7,163 nt of DNA, from NCBI GenBank assembly GCA_965369635.1, contig CBDURC010000157.1, positions 1 through 7,163 of the forward strand, in the 5' to 3' direction. The position numbers were made by a program, and so were the translations under genes. Source of the DNA: UBA3071 sp965369635. Its GTDB lineage: Bacteria > Chloroflexota > Anaerolineae > UBA3071. Below, piece by piece: positions 1-4,949 of this stretch (the first letter of the stretch is position 1; the number at the start of each line of letters is the position of its first letter). The notes below the pieces were generated by a model, which saw only the letters and a program-made list of their open reading frames with translations, was not told the origin of the DNA and searched no databases.

Positions 1-44
1 TGATCTTCGCTGCCGGCAAGCTGGTGAACGTCGTAGCCAATTAG
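1..44 (+). CDS. 3' end of a plus-strand gene (partial)
   Basis: An open frame enters from the left edge and ends at TAG 42-44; the visible residues are IFAAGKLVNVVAN. The tail is mildly hydrophobic and too short to name. It would converge on the psuG remnant at 135-618. The call relies on the frame being open to the edge and on the stop coinciding with the start of the 8-nt array at 44, a pattern seen at other gene ends here. It could equally be non-coding. Confidence 0.35.
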   Translation, partial: IFAAGKLVNVVAN

Positions 45-153
45 TCGGGTGGTCGGGTAGTCTCGTGGTCGTGTGATCGGATAGTCGCATGGTCAGGTGG
101 CCGCGTATTCGGGCTGACCACACGACTACCAAGACTAAGCGACCACGAGACTG
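44..153. repeat. Mirror-image array of degenerate 8-nt units
   Basis: From 44 to 115 the plus strand splits without slippage into nine 8-nt units: gtcgggtg, gtcgggta, gtctcgtg, gtcgtgtg, atcggata, gtcgcatg, gtcaggtg, gccgcgta, ttcgggct. From 116 to 153 the same unit type reads on the minus strand (gtctcgtg, gtcgctta, a 9-nt variant, gtcgtgtg). The two arms are partly complementary: the 13-mer at 59-71 is the exact reverse complement of 140-152. The left arm begins inside the stop codon of the plus-strand gene. The right arm overlaps the last codons and stop of the psuG remnant, so TAG recurs in the units. Function is unknown; hairpin or terminator activity is possible but there is no T-run. 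Confidence 0.8.
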
Positions 154-618
154 ATCTTCGCTGCCACGCGGGCGTTGTTCTCCAGCAGCGCCAGGTTGGC
201 CCGCAGGCTGGCGCCGCCGGTGCGCTGGCTAACCTCAGCCAGCAAGAACGGCGTGAGGTCCTTGCCGCGCACACCTCGCTCTTCGGCTGCCGCCAATGCT
301 CCAGCGATGGCTGTTTCCATGACATCGGCCGGCAGTTCCGCCCCGGCCGGCACGGGCACGCCAATCAGCAAGCCGGCAGGCAACCCCAGCGCCCGCTGCG
401 CCTGGAAGATGGCCGCCATTTCCTGCAGAGTATCCACGCGGGCGTCCACTGGCAGGCCGCTATCTCGACTGTAGAAGGCAGGAAAGCGGTCGGTTCCATA
501 GCCCAGCACAGTCACGCCGTGGGTCTCCAGCCACTCCAGCGTCAGTGGCAAGTCGAGGATGGCCTTGGCTCCACTGCACATCACGACCACGGGCGTCTGC
601 GCCAGAGGGTTAGTGCTG
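135..618 (-). pseudogene. psuG: Pseudouridine-5'-phosphate glycosidase, 3' half, truncated by an IS
   Basis: The translation matches the C-terminal half of PsuG (IndA family), which splits pseudouridine 5'-phosphate reversibly into uracil and ribose 5-phosphate in pseudouridine salvage. The family block around PVVVMCSGAKAILDLPLT includes the lysine that aligns with catalytic Lys166 of E. coli PsuG (about 312 aa). LGYGTDRFPAFYSRDSGLPV follows, and SLRANLALLENNAR contains the conserved Asn that aligns with E. coli N289. The stop is TAG at 135-137. About half of the usual length, the N-terminal domain, is missing: homology stops at the IS boundary near 618, and the open frame beyond that (to 737) is IS sequence. 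The missing half is not found on the far side of the IS, so the gene is almost certainly dead. The fragment itself shows no further frameshift, suggesting fairly recent loss. Confidence 0.9.
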
Positions 619-631
619 GGGCAATCACATC
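619..631 (+). repeat. Left terminal inverted repeat of the ISAs1-family element
   Basis: GGGCAATCACATC, directly abutting the psuG remnant. It matches the inverted right end at 1785-1796 over 12 consecutive bases. Confidence 0.8.
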
Positions 632-711
632 TAAACTCAGGCCAGGGTTGTGAAAAGCCTCCAAGATTGAGGTATCCTTCTGCAAATCTGTAAGAATTGA
701 GGAGGATACCC

Positions 712-1783
712 ATGGAAGGACAACCCATTGCATCCATCGAGCATCACTCTTCGGATTTGGAAGATCCCCGGATCGACCGCACCAAGCGCCACAAGTTGCT
801 GGACATTGTAGTCATTGCCATTTGTGCTGTCATCTGTGGAGCGGATGGCTGGGTGGCGGTTGAGACGTTTGGGAATGCGAAACACGACTGGCTCAAGCAG
901 TTTCTGGACTTGCTTTCTCAATTGGATCTCAGTTGTGAGTGAGATCACCAAAGGGCAAGTAATCACCCTTGATGAGAAGACCATGCGGCGCTCGCATGAC
1001 AAGATTCTGGGGAAGAAGGCCATTGTCATGGTGAGTGCCTGGGCGACGGCTAATCGGCTGGTGCTGGGGCAAGCGAAAGTCGATGATAAGTCCAATGAAA
1101 TCACGGTCATACCAGAACTATTGCGGGTGCTAGACATTTCAGGATGCAGTATCACCATTGATGCCATGGGATGCCAGAAAGAGATAGCGGCAGAGATTGT
1201 GGGCCAGGATGCCTACTATGAACTTGCCCTCAAGGAAAACCAGTGCAACCTCTACGAAGATGTCGAGCTGCTCTTTGAAGACCTTGAGGAAAGCGGATTC
1301 TCAGCTTACGAGTACGATTGTGACCGGACGGTCAACAAAGGCCACGGATGAATAGAAATCCGCCAGCGTTGGATCATCTCCGATCCGGACATCCTGCGCT
1401 AGCTGCGCGGGGCGACAGACGGGGAGAAGCTTAGGTCAGTGGTGAAAGTTCAGGCCGAGCGGCGGCTCGGTCAAGAAAAGACAGTGCAAGAGCAGTACTA
1501 CATCTCCAGTCTGGCAGGGAGTACCAAGGAGTTGCTTGGTGCTGCACGAACCCATTGGCATATCGAAAACGGCTTGCATTGGGTGTTGGACATCGCCTTC
1601 AGCGAGGAGGAATGTCCGATTCGCAAGGGCTATGGTGCCCAGAACTTCGCCGCCCTGCGCCATATCGCCCTCAACCTGCTGAAACAGGAAAAGACAGCCA
1701 AAATGGGAAACAAGGCCAAGCGCCTCAGGGCCGGATGGGATGAAGACTACCTGCTGAAGGTTCTCTCCGGACTGTTCAATTAG
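712..1783 (+). pseudogene. ISAs1-family DDE transposase, multiply inactivated
   Basis: The start is ATG 712 behind GAGGAGGA (698-705). The N-terminal segment (MEGQPIASIEHH...KRHKLLDIVVIAICAVICGADGW) is the DUF4338/H-repeat-type N-terminus typical of the family. Near 905-915 the frame breaks: FLDL runs straight into CFLNWISVVSEITKG in another frame, and the roughly 25 residues normally between them (the IPSHDTFGRVF region) are deleted. The catalytic region follows with TLDEKTMRRSHD (first Asp) and ITIDAMGCQKEIA (second Asp). Two in-frame stops interrupt it: TGA 1349-1351, in GHG*IEIR where an Arg is expected, and TAG 1400-1402. The last part includes HWHIENGLHWVLD with the catalytic Glu and ends AGWDEDYLLKVLSGLFN, TAG 1781-1783. 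All three catalytic acidic residues survive, but no intact protein can be made. Confidence 0.92.
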
Positions 1784-1784
1784 G

Positions 1785-1796
1785 ATGTGATTGCCC
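1785..1796 (-). repeat. Right terminal inverted repeat of the ISAs1-family element
   Basis: ATGTGATTGCCC begins 2 nt after the transposase stop codon and is the exact reverse complement of 619-630. Confidence 0.8.
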
Positions 1797-1859
1797 TAAC
1801 GACAAGTGTGACTTTTCGGCTATTCCGTCGTCAAAGGAAATGATACCTGATTCATCCTC

Positions 1860-1888
1860 TTGACAGAAGATCAGGAGGGGTATATAAT
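1860..1888 (+). promoter_or_regulatory. Perfect-consensus sigma-70 promoter for the LysM gene
   Basis: TTGACA (1860-1865), a 17-nt spacer, and TATAAT (1883-1888): both hexamers and the spacing match the housekeeping sigma-70 consensus exactly. Transcription would start near 1895, giving a leader of about 95 nt before ATG 1991. It lies 64 nt beyond the IS right end, outside the element. Such a strong promoter predicts high constitutive expression unless an unseen repressor acts. Confidence 0.88.
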
Positions 1889-1990
1889 CGGGCATCTCGG
1901 GGCGAGTTTCGCTGCGTCCCATTATCAATTTGAGTGAGATCTAGCTACGCCGGCTGGAGTCCACGCCAAATCCATCAAGGAGGTCAAACG

Positions 1991-2662
1991 ATGGCGAAGA
2001 AGGAAGGAGTTCTGTCTCGCCTATTCCGCGAGCGGGCTGAGGCAAAGGAACGAGAGGAAAAAGCAGAAGCAGAAGCGAAGCAAGCAACAAGCCTGGAAGC
2101 ATTTCGCAAGACCAAGGAAGAGGCCGCCAAGGCTGCCGCCAAGGCCAAGGAAGCTGCGAGGGCAGAGGAACTGCGGGCAGAATTGAAGGCCAAGAAGGAG
2201 GAAGCCCTTAAGAAGGCCAAAGCCAAGATGCAGGCCCAAAAGGAAAAGGCTGGCAAGGCTATGGAAGAAGCCCTGCGCAAGTCCGAGGAAGCCAAGAAGG
2301 AAGCCAAGGCTAAGGCTGTCGAGATACGGCGCAAGGAGAAGGCCGAGAAGGAACTGGAGGCCATGCGTAAGAAGGTTGATGAGGCCAAAGCCAAAATCGC
2401 TGACCTGCGCCGCAAAGAAAAGGCTGAGAAGGAACTGGCGGCTGGGAGGGCAAGGGTCGAAGCAGCCAGAGCAGAGATCAGGGCCAAGGCAGCCAAGCGC
2501 ACTTATACTGTCAAGCCGGGCGACACTCTCAGCGGCATCGCCAAGCAGTTCTACGGCAAGGCCAGCCTGTGGCCCAAGATTCACGAAGCCAACAAGGAGA
2601 CCATCCCCAATCCGAATTTGATCCGCGTGGGACAGAAGCTGACCATTCCACCCGCTGACTGA
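1991..2662 (+). CDS. Coiled-coil protein with C-terminal LysM domain, no export signal
   Basis: 223 aa. ATG 1991 is chosen because AAGGAGGT (1978-1985) sits just upstream and homology-like sequence begins there; an open frame extends back to 1934 without a ribosome site. Residues 13-170 are almost entirely Lys, Glu, Ala and Arg, a long charged helix that should form a coiled coil or stalk. RRKEKAEKEL occurs at 113-122 and again at 140-149. Residues 171-220 are a canonical LysM domain (TYTVKPGDTLSGIAKQFYG ... ANKETIPNPN, then IRVGQKLTIP). LysM usually binds N-acetylglucosamine-containing glycans such as peptidoglycan, but there is no signal peptide or membrane helix. The protein therefore looks cytoplasmic, in the manner of the BON/LysM potassium-binding protein Kbp, or uses an unrecognised route out. 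It is monocistronic, with its own strong promoter and a terminator at 2758-2800. The ligand is not predictable from sequence. Confidence 0.93.
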   Translation: MAKKEGVLSRLFRERAEAKEREEKAEAEAKQATSLEAFRKTKEEAAKAAAKAKEAARAEELRAELKAKKEEALKKAKAKMQAQKEKAGKAMEEALRKSEEAKKEAKAKAVEIRRKEKAEKELEAMRKKVDEAKAKIADLRRKEKAEKELAAGRARVEAARAEIRAKAAKRTYTVKPGDTLSGIAKQFYGKASLWPKIHEANKETIPNPNLIRVGQKLTIPPAD

Positions 2663-2664
2663 GT

Positions 2665-2699
2665 AGGTGTCATGTGCCATGTGTCAGGTGTCATGTCCT
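2665..2699 (+). repeat. 7-nt array after the LysM stop codon
   Basis: Five in-phase 7-nt units beginning 3 nt after the TGA stop: aggtgtc, atgtgcc, atgtgtc, aggtgtc, atgtcct. The sequence differs from the other arrays, but the position, just after a stop codon, is the same. Confidence 0.75.
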
Positions 2700-2757
2700 G
2701 GCAGGGATGTTGCATCGGCATGGCAGATTCTGTCTACATCGCATCACTCGGTGCGGT

Positions 2758-2800
2758 ACGACAAAGGGGCGCAGCATACGTTGCTGCACCCCTTTGTCGT
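2758..2800. terminator. Bidirectional terminator between convergent genes
   Basis: A 19-bp stem (2758-2776 paired with 2782-2800) with one mismatch and a 5-nt loop (tacgt, 2777-2781). The single C-A mismatch on the plus strand reads as a G-U wobble on the minus-strand transcript. The stem begins ACGACAAAGGGG and its right arm ends CCCCTTTGTCGT, so short T-rich tracts fall on each exit side. It sits between the LysM gene and the DUF4332 gene and can serve both. Confidence 0.85.
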
Positions 2801-2805
2801 GTTTG

Positions 2806-2861
2806 GGGAACGGAAAACGCAACACGCAACACGGAGCACATGCTACGTGCTGCGTACCGCA
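2806..2861 (-). repeat. 7-nt array downstream of the DUF4332 gene
   Basis: Read on the minus strand, 56 nt split into eight 7-nt units: tgcggta, cgcagca, cgtagca, tgtgctc, cgtgttg, cgtgttg, cgttttc, cgttccc. The array begins about 10 nt after the DUF4332 stop and runs towards the shared terminator. Its cgtgttg unit is the same type as the array at 3319-3374 on the other side of the gene. Confidence 0.78.
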
Positions 2862-2871
2862 ATTTGGAAGA

Positions 2872-3276
2872 CTAGTAGAAGATTTTCCGCCCTAGCATCT
2901 TGGCCTGGGCCACCCAGTCAGCCACATCCGCCGCCCTGGGAATGCGCCGGACGTAGTGCTCGCCAGCCACTTCCACGATCTTGGCGTACAGGTTGTCGGC
3001 GTTGCGCTGCGCCAACTCCACCACCGTGTCCACGCCAGCGAACTCCAGCAGGTCCGAGTAGACCGTGCCGATGCCCTTGATGCGGGCCAGGTCGGCGCGG
3101 TTGCAGAGTTCCAGGAGCTTGCGCGTTTCCAGGCCCAGCTTCCCAGCCAGTTCCTCTCGTGCCTCCTTGGCGCCAGCGGCGGCCAACAGCGCCTCGGCAT
3201 CCTTGATGCCTTTGGCTATCAGCGCCTGGGCCAGTTCGGTGGTCATGCCGTGCAGCTTGTCGATTTTCAGGATCAT
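2872..3276 (-). CDS. DUF4332 family protein (helix-hairpin-helix-like)
   Basis: 134 aa. The start is the CAT at 3274-3276, with GAAGGAGGT 6 nt upstream on the minus strand; an upstream ATG at 3339 lies in the repeat-rich leader and has no ribosome site. The protein has the DUF4332 pattern: an N-terminal block (LHGMTTELAQALIAKGIKDAEALLAAAG, residues 8-35), then LCNRADLARIKGIGTVYSDLLEFAGVDTVVELAQRNADNL (57-96), and a C-terminal VADWVAQAK element (118-126). The GIG and AG turns resemble helix-hairpin-helix motifs that bind DNA non-specifically in other proteins; the family has no proven reaction. It has no signal peptide or membrane helix. The gene is single, converges with the LysM gene, and shares with it the ribosome-site context AAGGAGGTCAAA. 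No good promoter is visible in its leader. Confidence 0.92.
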   Translation of the reverse strand: MILKIDKLHGMTTELAQALIAKGIKDAEALLAAAGAKEAREELAGKLGLETRKLLELCNRADLARIKGIGTVYSDLLEFAGVDTVVELAQRNADNLYAKIVEVAGEHYVRRIPRAADVADWVAQAKMLGRKIFY

Positions 3277-3318
3277 GATTTGACCTCCTTCGTGAATTGA
3301 TCTTCTGTTGATGCATAC

Positions 3319-3374
3319 GGAACACACAACATAGAACACGGGGCACGTATTGCCTGTTTCGTGTTGCCTGCCGC
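3319..3374. repeat. Mirror-image 7-nt array upstream of the DUF4332 gene
   Basis: Eight 7-nt units in perfect phase. On the plus strand the first four (3319-3346) read ggaacac, acaacat, agaacac, ggggcac, which on the minus strand are gtgttcc-type units. The next four (3347-3374) read gtattgc, ctgtttc, gtgttgc, ctgccgc, the same type on the plus strand. Orientation flips between 3346 and 3347 without loss of phase. Confidence 0.78.
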
Positions 3375-3385
3375 CCTTCCCTTAT

Positions 3386-3425
3386 CTACTTGTGTACTTG
3401 TGTACTTGTTTACTTGCCTACGTCT
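3386..3425 (-). repeat. 8-nt array at the stop of the ATPase remnant
   Basis: Five in-phase 8-nt units: ctacttgt, gtacttgt, gtacttgt, ttacttgc, ctacgtct. The stop codon of the ATPase remnant (3418-3420) lies inside the last unit. Read in gene direction the array starts at that stop and continues downstream with more TAG/TAA/TAC-bearing units. Confidence 0.8.
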
Positions 3426-3838
3426 CCTTGCCATACGCCGGCACGGCAGCGGTGCGCCCCCGTCCTCGTGCGTCCTCGTACGTCACTTCTATGTGCGGAG
3501 CCCAGGCCAGCGCGAAGAGTTCCACGTCAATGTCCGTGCGGCGGGGGGTGACCCGCACTTCCTCGATTTCGTCCAGGGCCTCTGCCTAACGTTGTGTGAT
3601 GGCCTCGGCATCCTCCGCCAACTCCTCCTGCAGTTCGGCGATGTCCTCTTGCAGCTTGGCGATGGGTAGCCTTCGATCCCTCGACGTCAGCCTTGGCCTG
3701 AGCAGTGAAGCGTCGCTTGCGGGAAGCGGAGCAGATGGCCCGGCTGGAGCGGCAACCGAGGAACGTTCCCAACACCGACTCGCCAGCCGAGAGCAATTCC
3801 TCCCACTTGCGGGCCGAGTACTCAGCCTCATCCGTCAT
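3418..3838 (-). pseudogene. C-terminal remnant of a HerA/DUF87-type ATPase-like protein
   Basis: The minus strand encodes, in pieces, a tail I recognise from bacterial DUF87/HerA-like ATP-binding proteins. DEAEYSARKWEELLSAGESVLG and RSSRAICSASRKRRFTAQAKADVE are in one frame (about 3832 down to 3668). A one-base insertion near 3661-3667 shifts to IAKLQEDIAELQEELAEDAEAITQR. An in-frame TAG at 3586-3588, where a Trp codon TGG is expected, then precedes AEALDEIEEVRVTPRRTDIDVELFALAWAP, and the frame ends at 3418. The region is a coiled coil followed by a short beta segment. The Walker motifs and all of the catalytic N-terminus are absent: recognisable sequence ends abruptly near 3838 and unrelated DNA follows. 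The family assignment comes from memory of the tail sequence; the decay (frameshift, nonsense codon, truncation) is seen directly. Confidence 0.72.
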
Positions 3839-3999
3839 CCGGTCGGGCGAGAGGAAGCCAGAAGAACGAAAAGCCCAGATGAAAAAGAAGTCAGACGAGG
3901 CCAGCCAGTACCTGGGTAACTCCCTTGTTGCTTCTTTTTTGGCCCGATTGCGCAGTTCCTTGCGCCCCATAAGTCGCCTGATGCACTCTCTTCAACCAT

Positions 4000-4026
4000 C
4001 TCCGGCTTACGGAGCCGAGGTTTTTT
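4000..4026 (+). terminator. Possible orphan plus-strand terminator
   Basis: CTC(C)GGCT pairs with AGCCGAG across a tacgg loop, a 7-bp stem with one bulged C. GG and six T follow (4021-4026). An alternative CTCCG/CGGAG stem overlaps it. No intact plus-strand gene lies upstream, so it may belong to a lost gene. Confidence 0.45.
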
Positions 4027-4065
4027 CAGGAGAGTCATTTGAAGGCAACCGGTGCATCATTGCGG

Positions 4066-4108
4066 AAAACAGTGCCTCCTCTGCCACAACTCAGGGGCGG
4101 CACTGTTT
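4066..4108 (-). terminator. Terminator after the DUF5654 gene
   Basis: A perfect 10-bp outer stem (AAACAGTGCC at 4067-4076 with GGCACTGTTT at 4099-4108), one mismatch, a 6-bp inner stem (4078-4083 with 4092-4097, one wobble) and an 8-nt loop. In minus-strand sense the stem ends in TGTTTTCC. It lies 7 nt past the DUF5654 stop, closing the five-gene minus-strand group. Confidence 0.75.
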
Positions 4109-4115
4109 GCTTTGG

Positions 4116-4325
4116 CTACTCCTTCGCTCGCGCTACGGCACGGCCGATCCAGATGGTCACCACCACCGCAAGGATGGTGACGATGATCGCATAGACCCAG
4201 GCACCACCGCCGATGCCCCAGCTCTTCACCATCTCGGTGATGGCCTCATTCCAGGCCAGCGCGGCGATGAGCCCGAAGGCCGCGGTGATGAGCTCAGCGA
4301 TCTTTTCAAGTACTTCGTTCTTCAT
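4116..4325 (-). CDS. DUF5654 family small membrane protein
   Basis: 69 aa, beginning MKNEVLEKIAELITAAFGLIAALAWNEAI. It has two predicted membrane helices, about residues 10-28 and 42-61. The LITAAFGLIAALAWNEAI block and the C-terminal VYAIIVTILAVVVTIWIGR segment fit the DUF5654 family of short two-helix proteins, which has no assigned function. The start is supported by TTGGAGG on the minus strand, about 10 nt upstream, a slightly long spacing. It is the last gene of the minus-strand group, 143 nt after the DSPD-repeat gene and just before a terminator. No clear promoter is visible in the 4326-4468 spacer, so it is probably read through from upstream. Confidence 0.88.
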   Translation of the reverse strand: MKNEVLEKIAELITAAFGLIAALAWNEAITEMVKSWGIGGGAWVYAIIVTILAVVVTIWIGRAVARAKE

Positions 4326-4468
4326 TGCCGTTTTGCCTCCAAGGATGATGTGTATTGGGATGGTTGTTGGTTAGGAAGACAACCTGTTCGCCTCGCGGCT
4401 ATCCTGTGGCATAGTTCAGGCTGGCGACAAGACGTCATCAGGCATGTCCGCTGGCTGACGTAGAGCTT

Positions 4469-4933
4469 CTAGCCGCCGAAGCTGCCGCCGCTCTCTATGT
4501 CGGGACTGTCAACCCGCTTGCCGGTCTTGCGCACGCGGTATGGCTTGCGGGGCTTTTTCTCTTCGGGCTGTATCTCCTCCCCGACTTCTCCCACCTCCCA
4601 CTCGTCACTGACAGTGCGGGCGCGCCCGGCCGAGCGTGCGATCCCTGGCCGTTCGCCCACACTCGGTCCGCCGCCGATACTGGCTCCGCTCTCGATATCC
4701 GGGCTATCGTAGCCCCGCCGCTCGCGGTCGCCCCCGATGGTGGCGCCACTGTCAAAATCGGGACTGTCGTGGGCGCGACCACCCCGCATGCCGCCGATGG
4801 AGCTGCCGCTGTCGATATCTGGGCTATCATACGTCCCTGCCGGCGCTTCCCGCCGTTGGCTCAGCCAGCGCATGACGAAGAAGAGAACGATCAGGCCAAG
4901 AATCAGCAGAAAGCCAAAACAAAGTGTGTCCAT
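4469..4933 (-). CDS. Single-pass membrane protein with four DSPD..SG..GG repeats
   Basis: 154 aa, family not recognised. Residues 5-22 (CFGFLLILGLIVLFFVMR) form one membrane helix at the N-terminus; WLSQRR follows, so by the positive-inside rule the rest should be cytoplasmic. The remainder looks disordered, and is rich in Gly, Ser, Asp, Glu and Arg. A 13-residue motif, DSPD[IF][DE]SG[SAG][ST][IF]GG, occurs at residues 36-48, 56-68, 76-88 and 142-154. The first three are exactly 20 residues apart and the last ends the protein. An acidic-then-basic linker (WEVGEVGEEIQPEEKKPRKPYRVRK split over residues 112-136) separates copies 3 and 4. GGAGGAGGTGA lies just before ATG 4933. The gene starts 16 nt after the stop of the upstream lipoprotein gene, so the two are cotranscribed. 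Strict motif conservation with variable linkers suggests a multivalent docking or modification site; that is inference. Confidence 0.85.
   Translation of the reverse strand: MDTLCFGFLLILGLIVLFFVMRWLSQRREAPAGTYDSPDIDSGSSIGGMRGGRAHDSPDFDSGATIGGDRERRGYDSPDIESGASIGGGPSVGERPGIARSAGRARTVSDEWEVGEVGEEIQPEEKKPRKPYRVRKTGKRVDSPDIESGGSFGG
4670..4828 (-). repeat. In-frame 60-nt tandem repeat, three copies, inside the DSPD gene
   Basis: The three motif-coding segments are 4790-4828, 4730-4768 and 4670-4708 (39 nt each, start-to-start 60 nt). A fourth, displaced copy is at 4472-4510. DNA identity between copies is only moderate while the peptide is nearly constant, as expected for an old repeat kept by selection on the protein. 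Confidence 0.85.
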
Positions 4934-4949
4934 AAACCGTCACCTCCTC

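Larger units (their letters stand above)
619..1796. mobile_element. ISAs1-family insertion sequence, degraded
   Basis: A 1,178-bp element bounded by inverted repeats: GGGCAATCACATC at the left (619-631) and its reverse complement with one extra base at the right end (ATGTGATTGCCC, 1785-1796). It contains a single plus-strand transposase gene running nearly end to end, the usual layout of ISAs1 (H-repeat-like) elements. The outermost bases are uncertain because the flanks (gttagtgctg on the left, taacgacaag on the right) do not form a target duplication. The element sits in psuG on its left, but unrelated sequence follows on its right. That points to an adjacent deletion or recombination after insertion. 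It cannot transpose by itself because its transposase is broken. Confidence 0.88.
3839..4115. other. Gene-poor stretch with hairpins and a possible coding relic
   Basis: No convincing gene. Plus-strand sequence from about 3840 to 3925 reads as a hydrophilic helix (GERKPEERKAQMKKK, then SDEASQYLGN) with plausible codon use, but it has no start, no ribosome site and no recognised family. It may be a fragment joined to the ATPase remnant by recombination. Two hairpins are listed separately. Confidence 0.4.

Noticed and set aside
1..165. A 14-bp direct match, tgatcttcgctgcc, at 1-14 and 152-165.
   Set aside because: One match of this length is near what chance allows in 7 kb, and the two copies lie in opposite sense relative to their genes. 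Not enough for a duplication claim.
619..737. The open frame of psuG continues upstream to 737 with an ATG.
   Set aside because: That extension is antisense to the transposase start region and shows no PsuG similarity; it is a chance frame through the IS end.
609..1806. Target-site duplication around the ISAs1-family element.
   Set aside because: The flanking 8-10 bp do not match on the two sides, in keeping with a later rearrangement.
1807..1817. A third copy of tgtgacttttc, part of the direct repeat at 6936-6946 and 7110-7120.
   Set aside because: Eleven bases can recur by chance in this window and no inverted repeat accompanies this copy.
2021..2680. A long minus-strand frame opposite the LysM gene.
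   Set aside because: It mirrors the low-complexity Lys/Glu/Ala codons of the real gene and has no ribosome site or family features.
1863..3308. ACAGAAGATCA shared between the LysM promoter spacer (1863-1873) and the DUF4332 leader (inverted, 3298-3308), suggesting a common operator.
   Set aside because: Several 11-bp matches are expected by chance in a window of this size on both strands; there is no dyad symmetry and no third copy.
3461..3490. Three 10-nt units starting cgtcctcgtg, resembling the other arrays.
   Set aside because: The segment lies inside the coding part of the ATPase remnant and is explained by its repeated Glu-Asp-Ala-Arg-Gly codons.
3705..4463. A 252-aa plus-strand frame.
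   Set aside because: It runs antisense through the ATPase remnant and the DUF5654 gene and crosses two hairpins; no start signal and mixed composition. Only the 3839-4026 part is kept as a possible relic.
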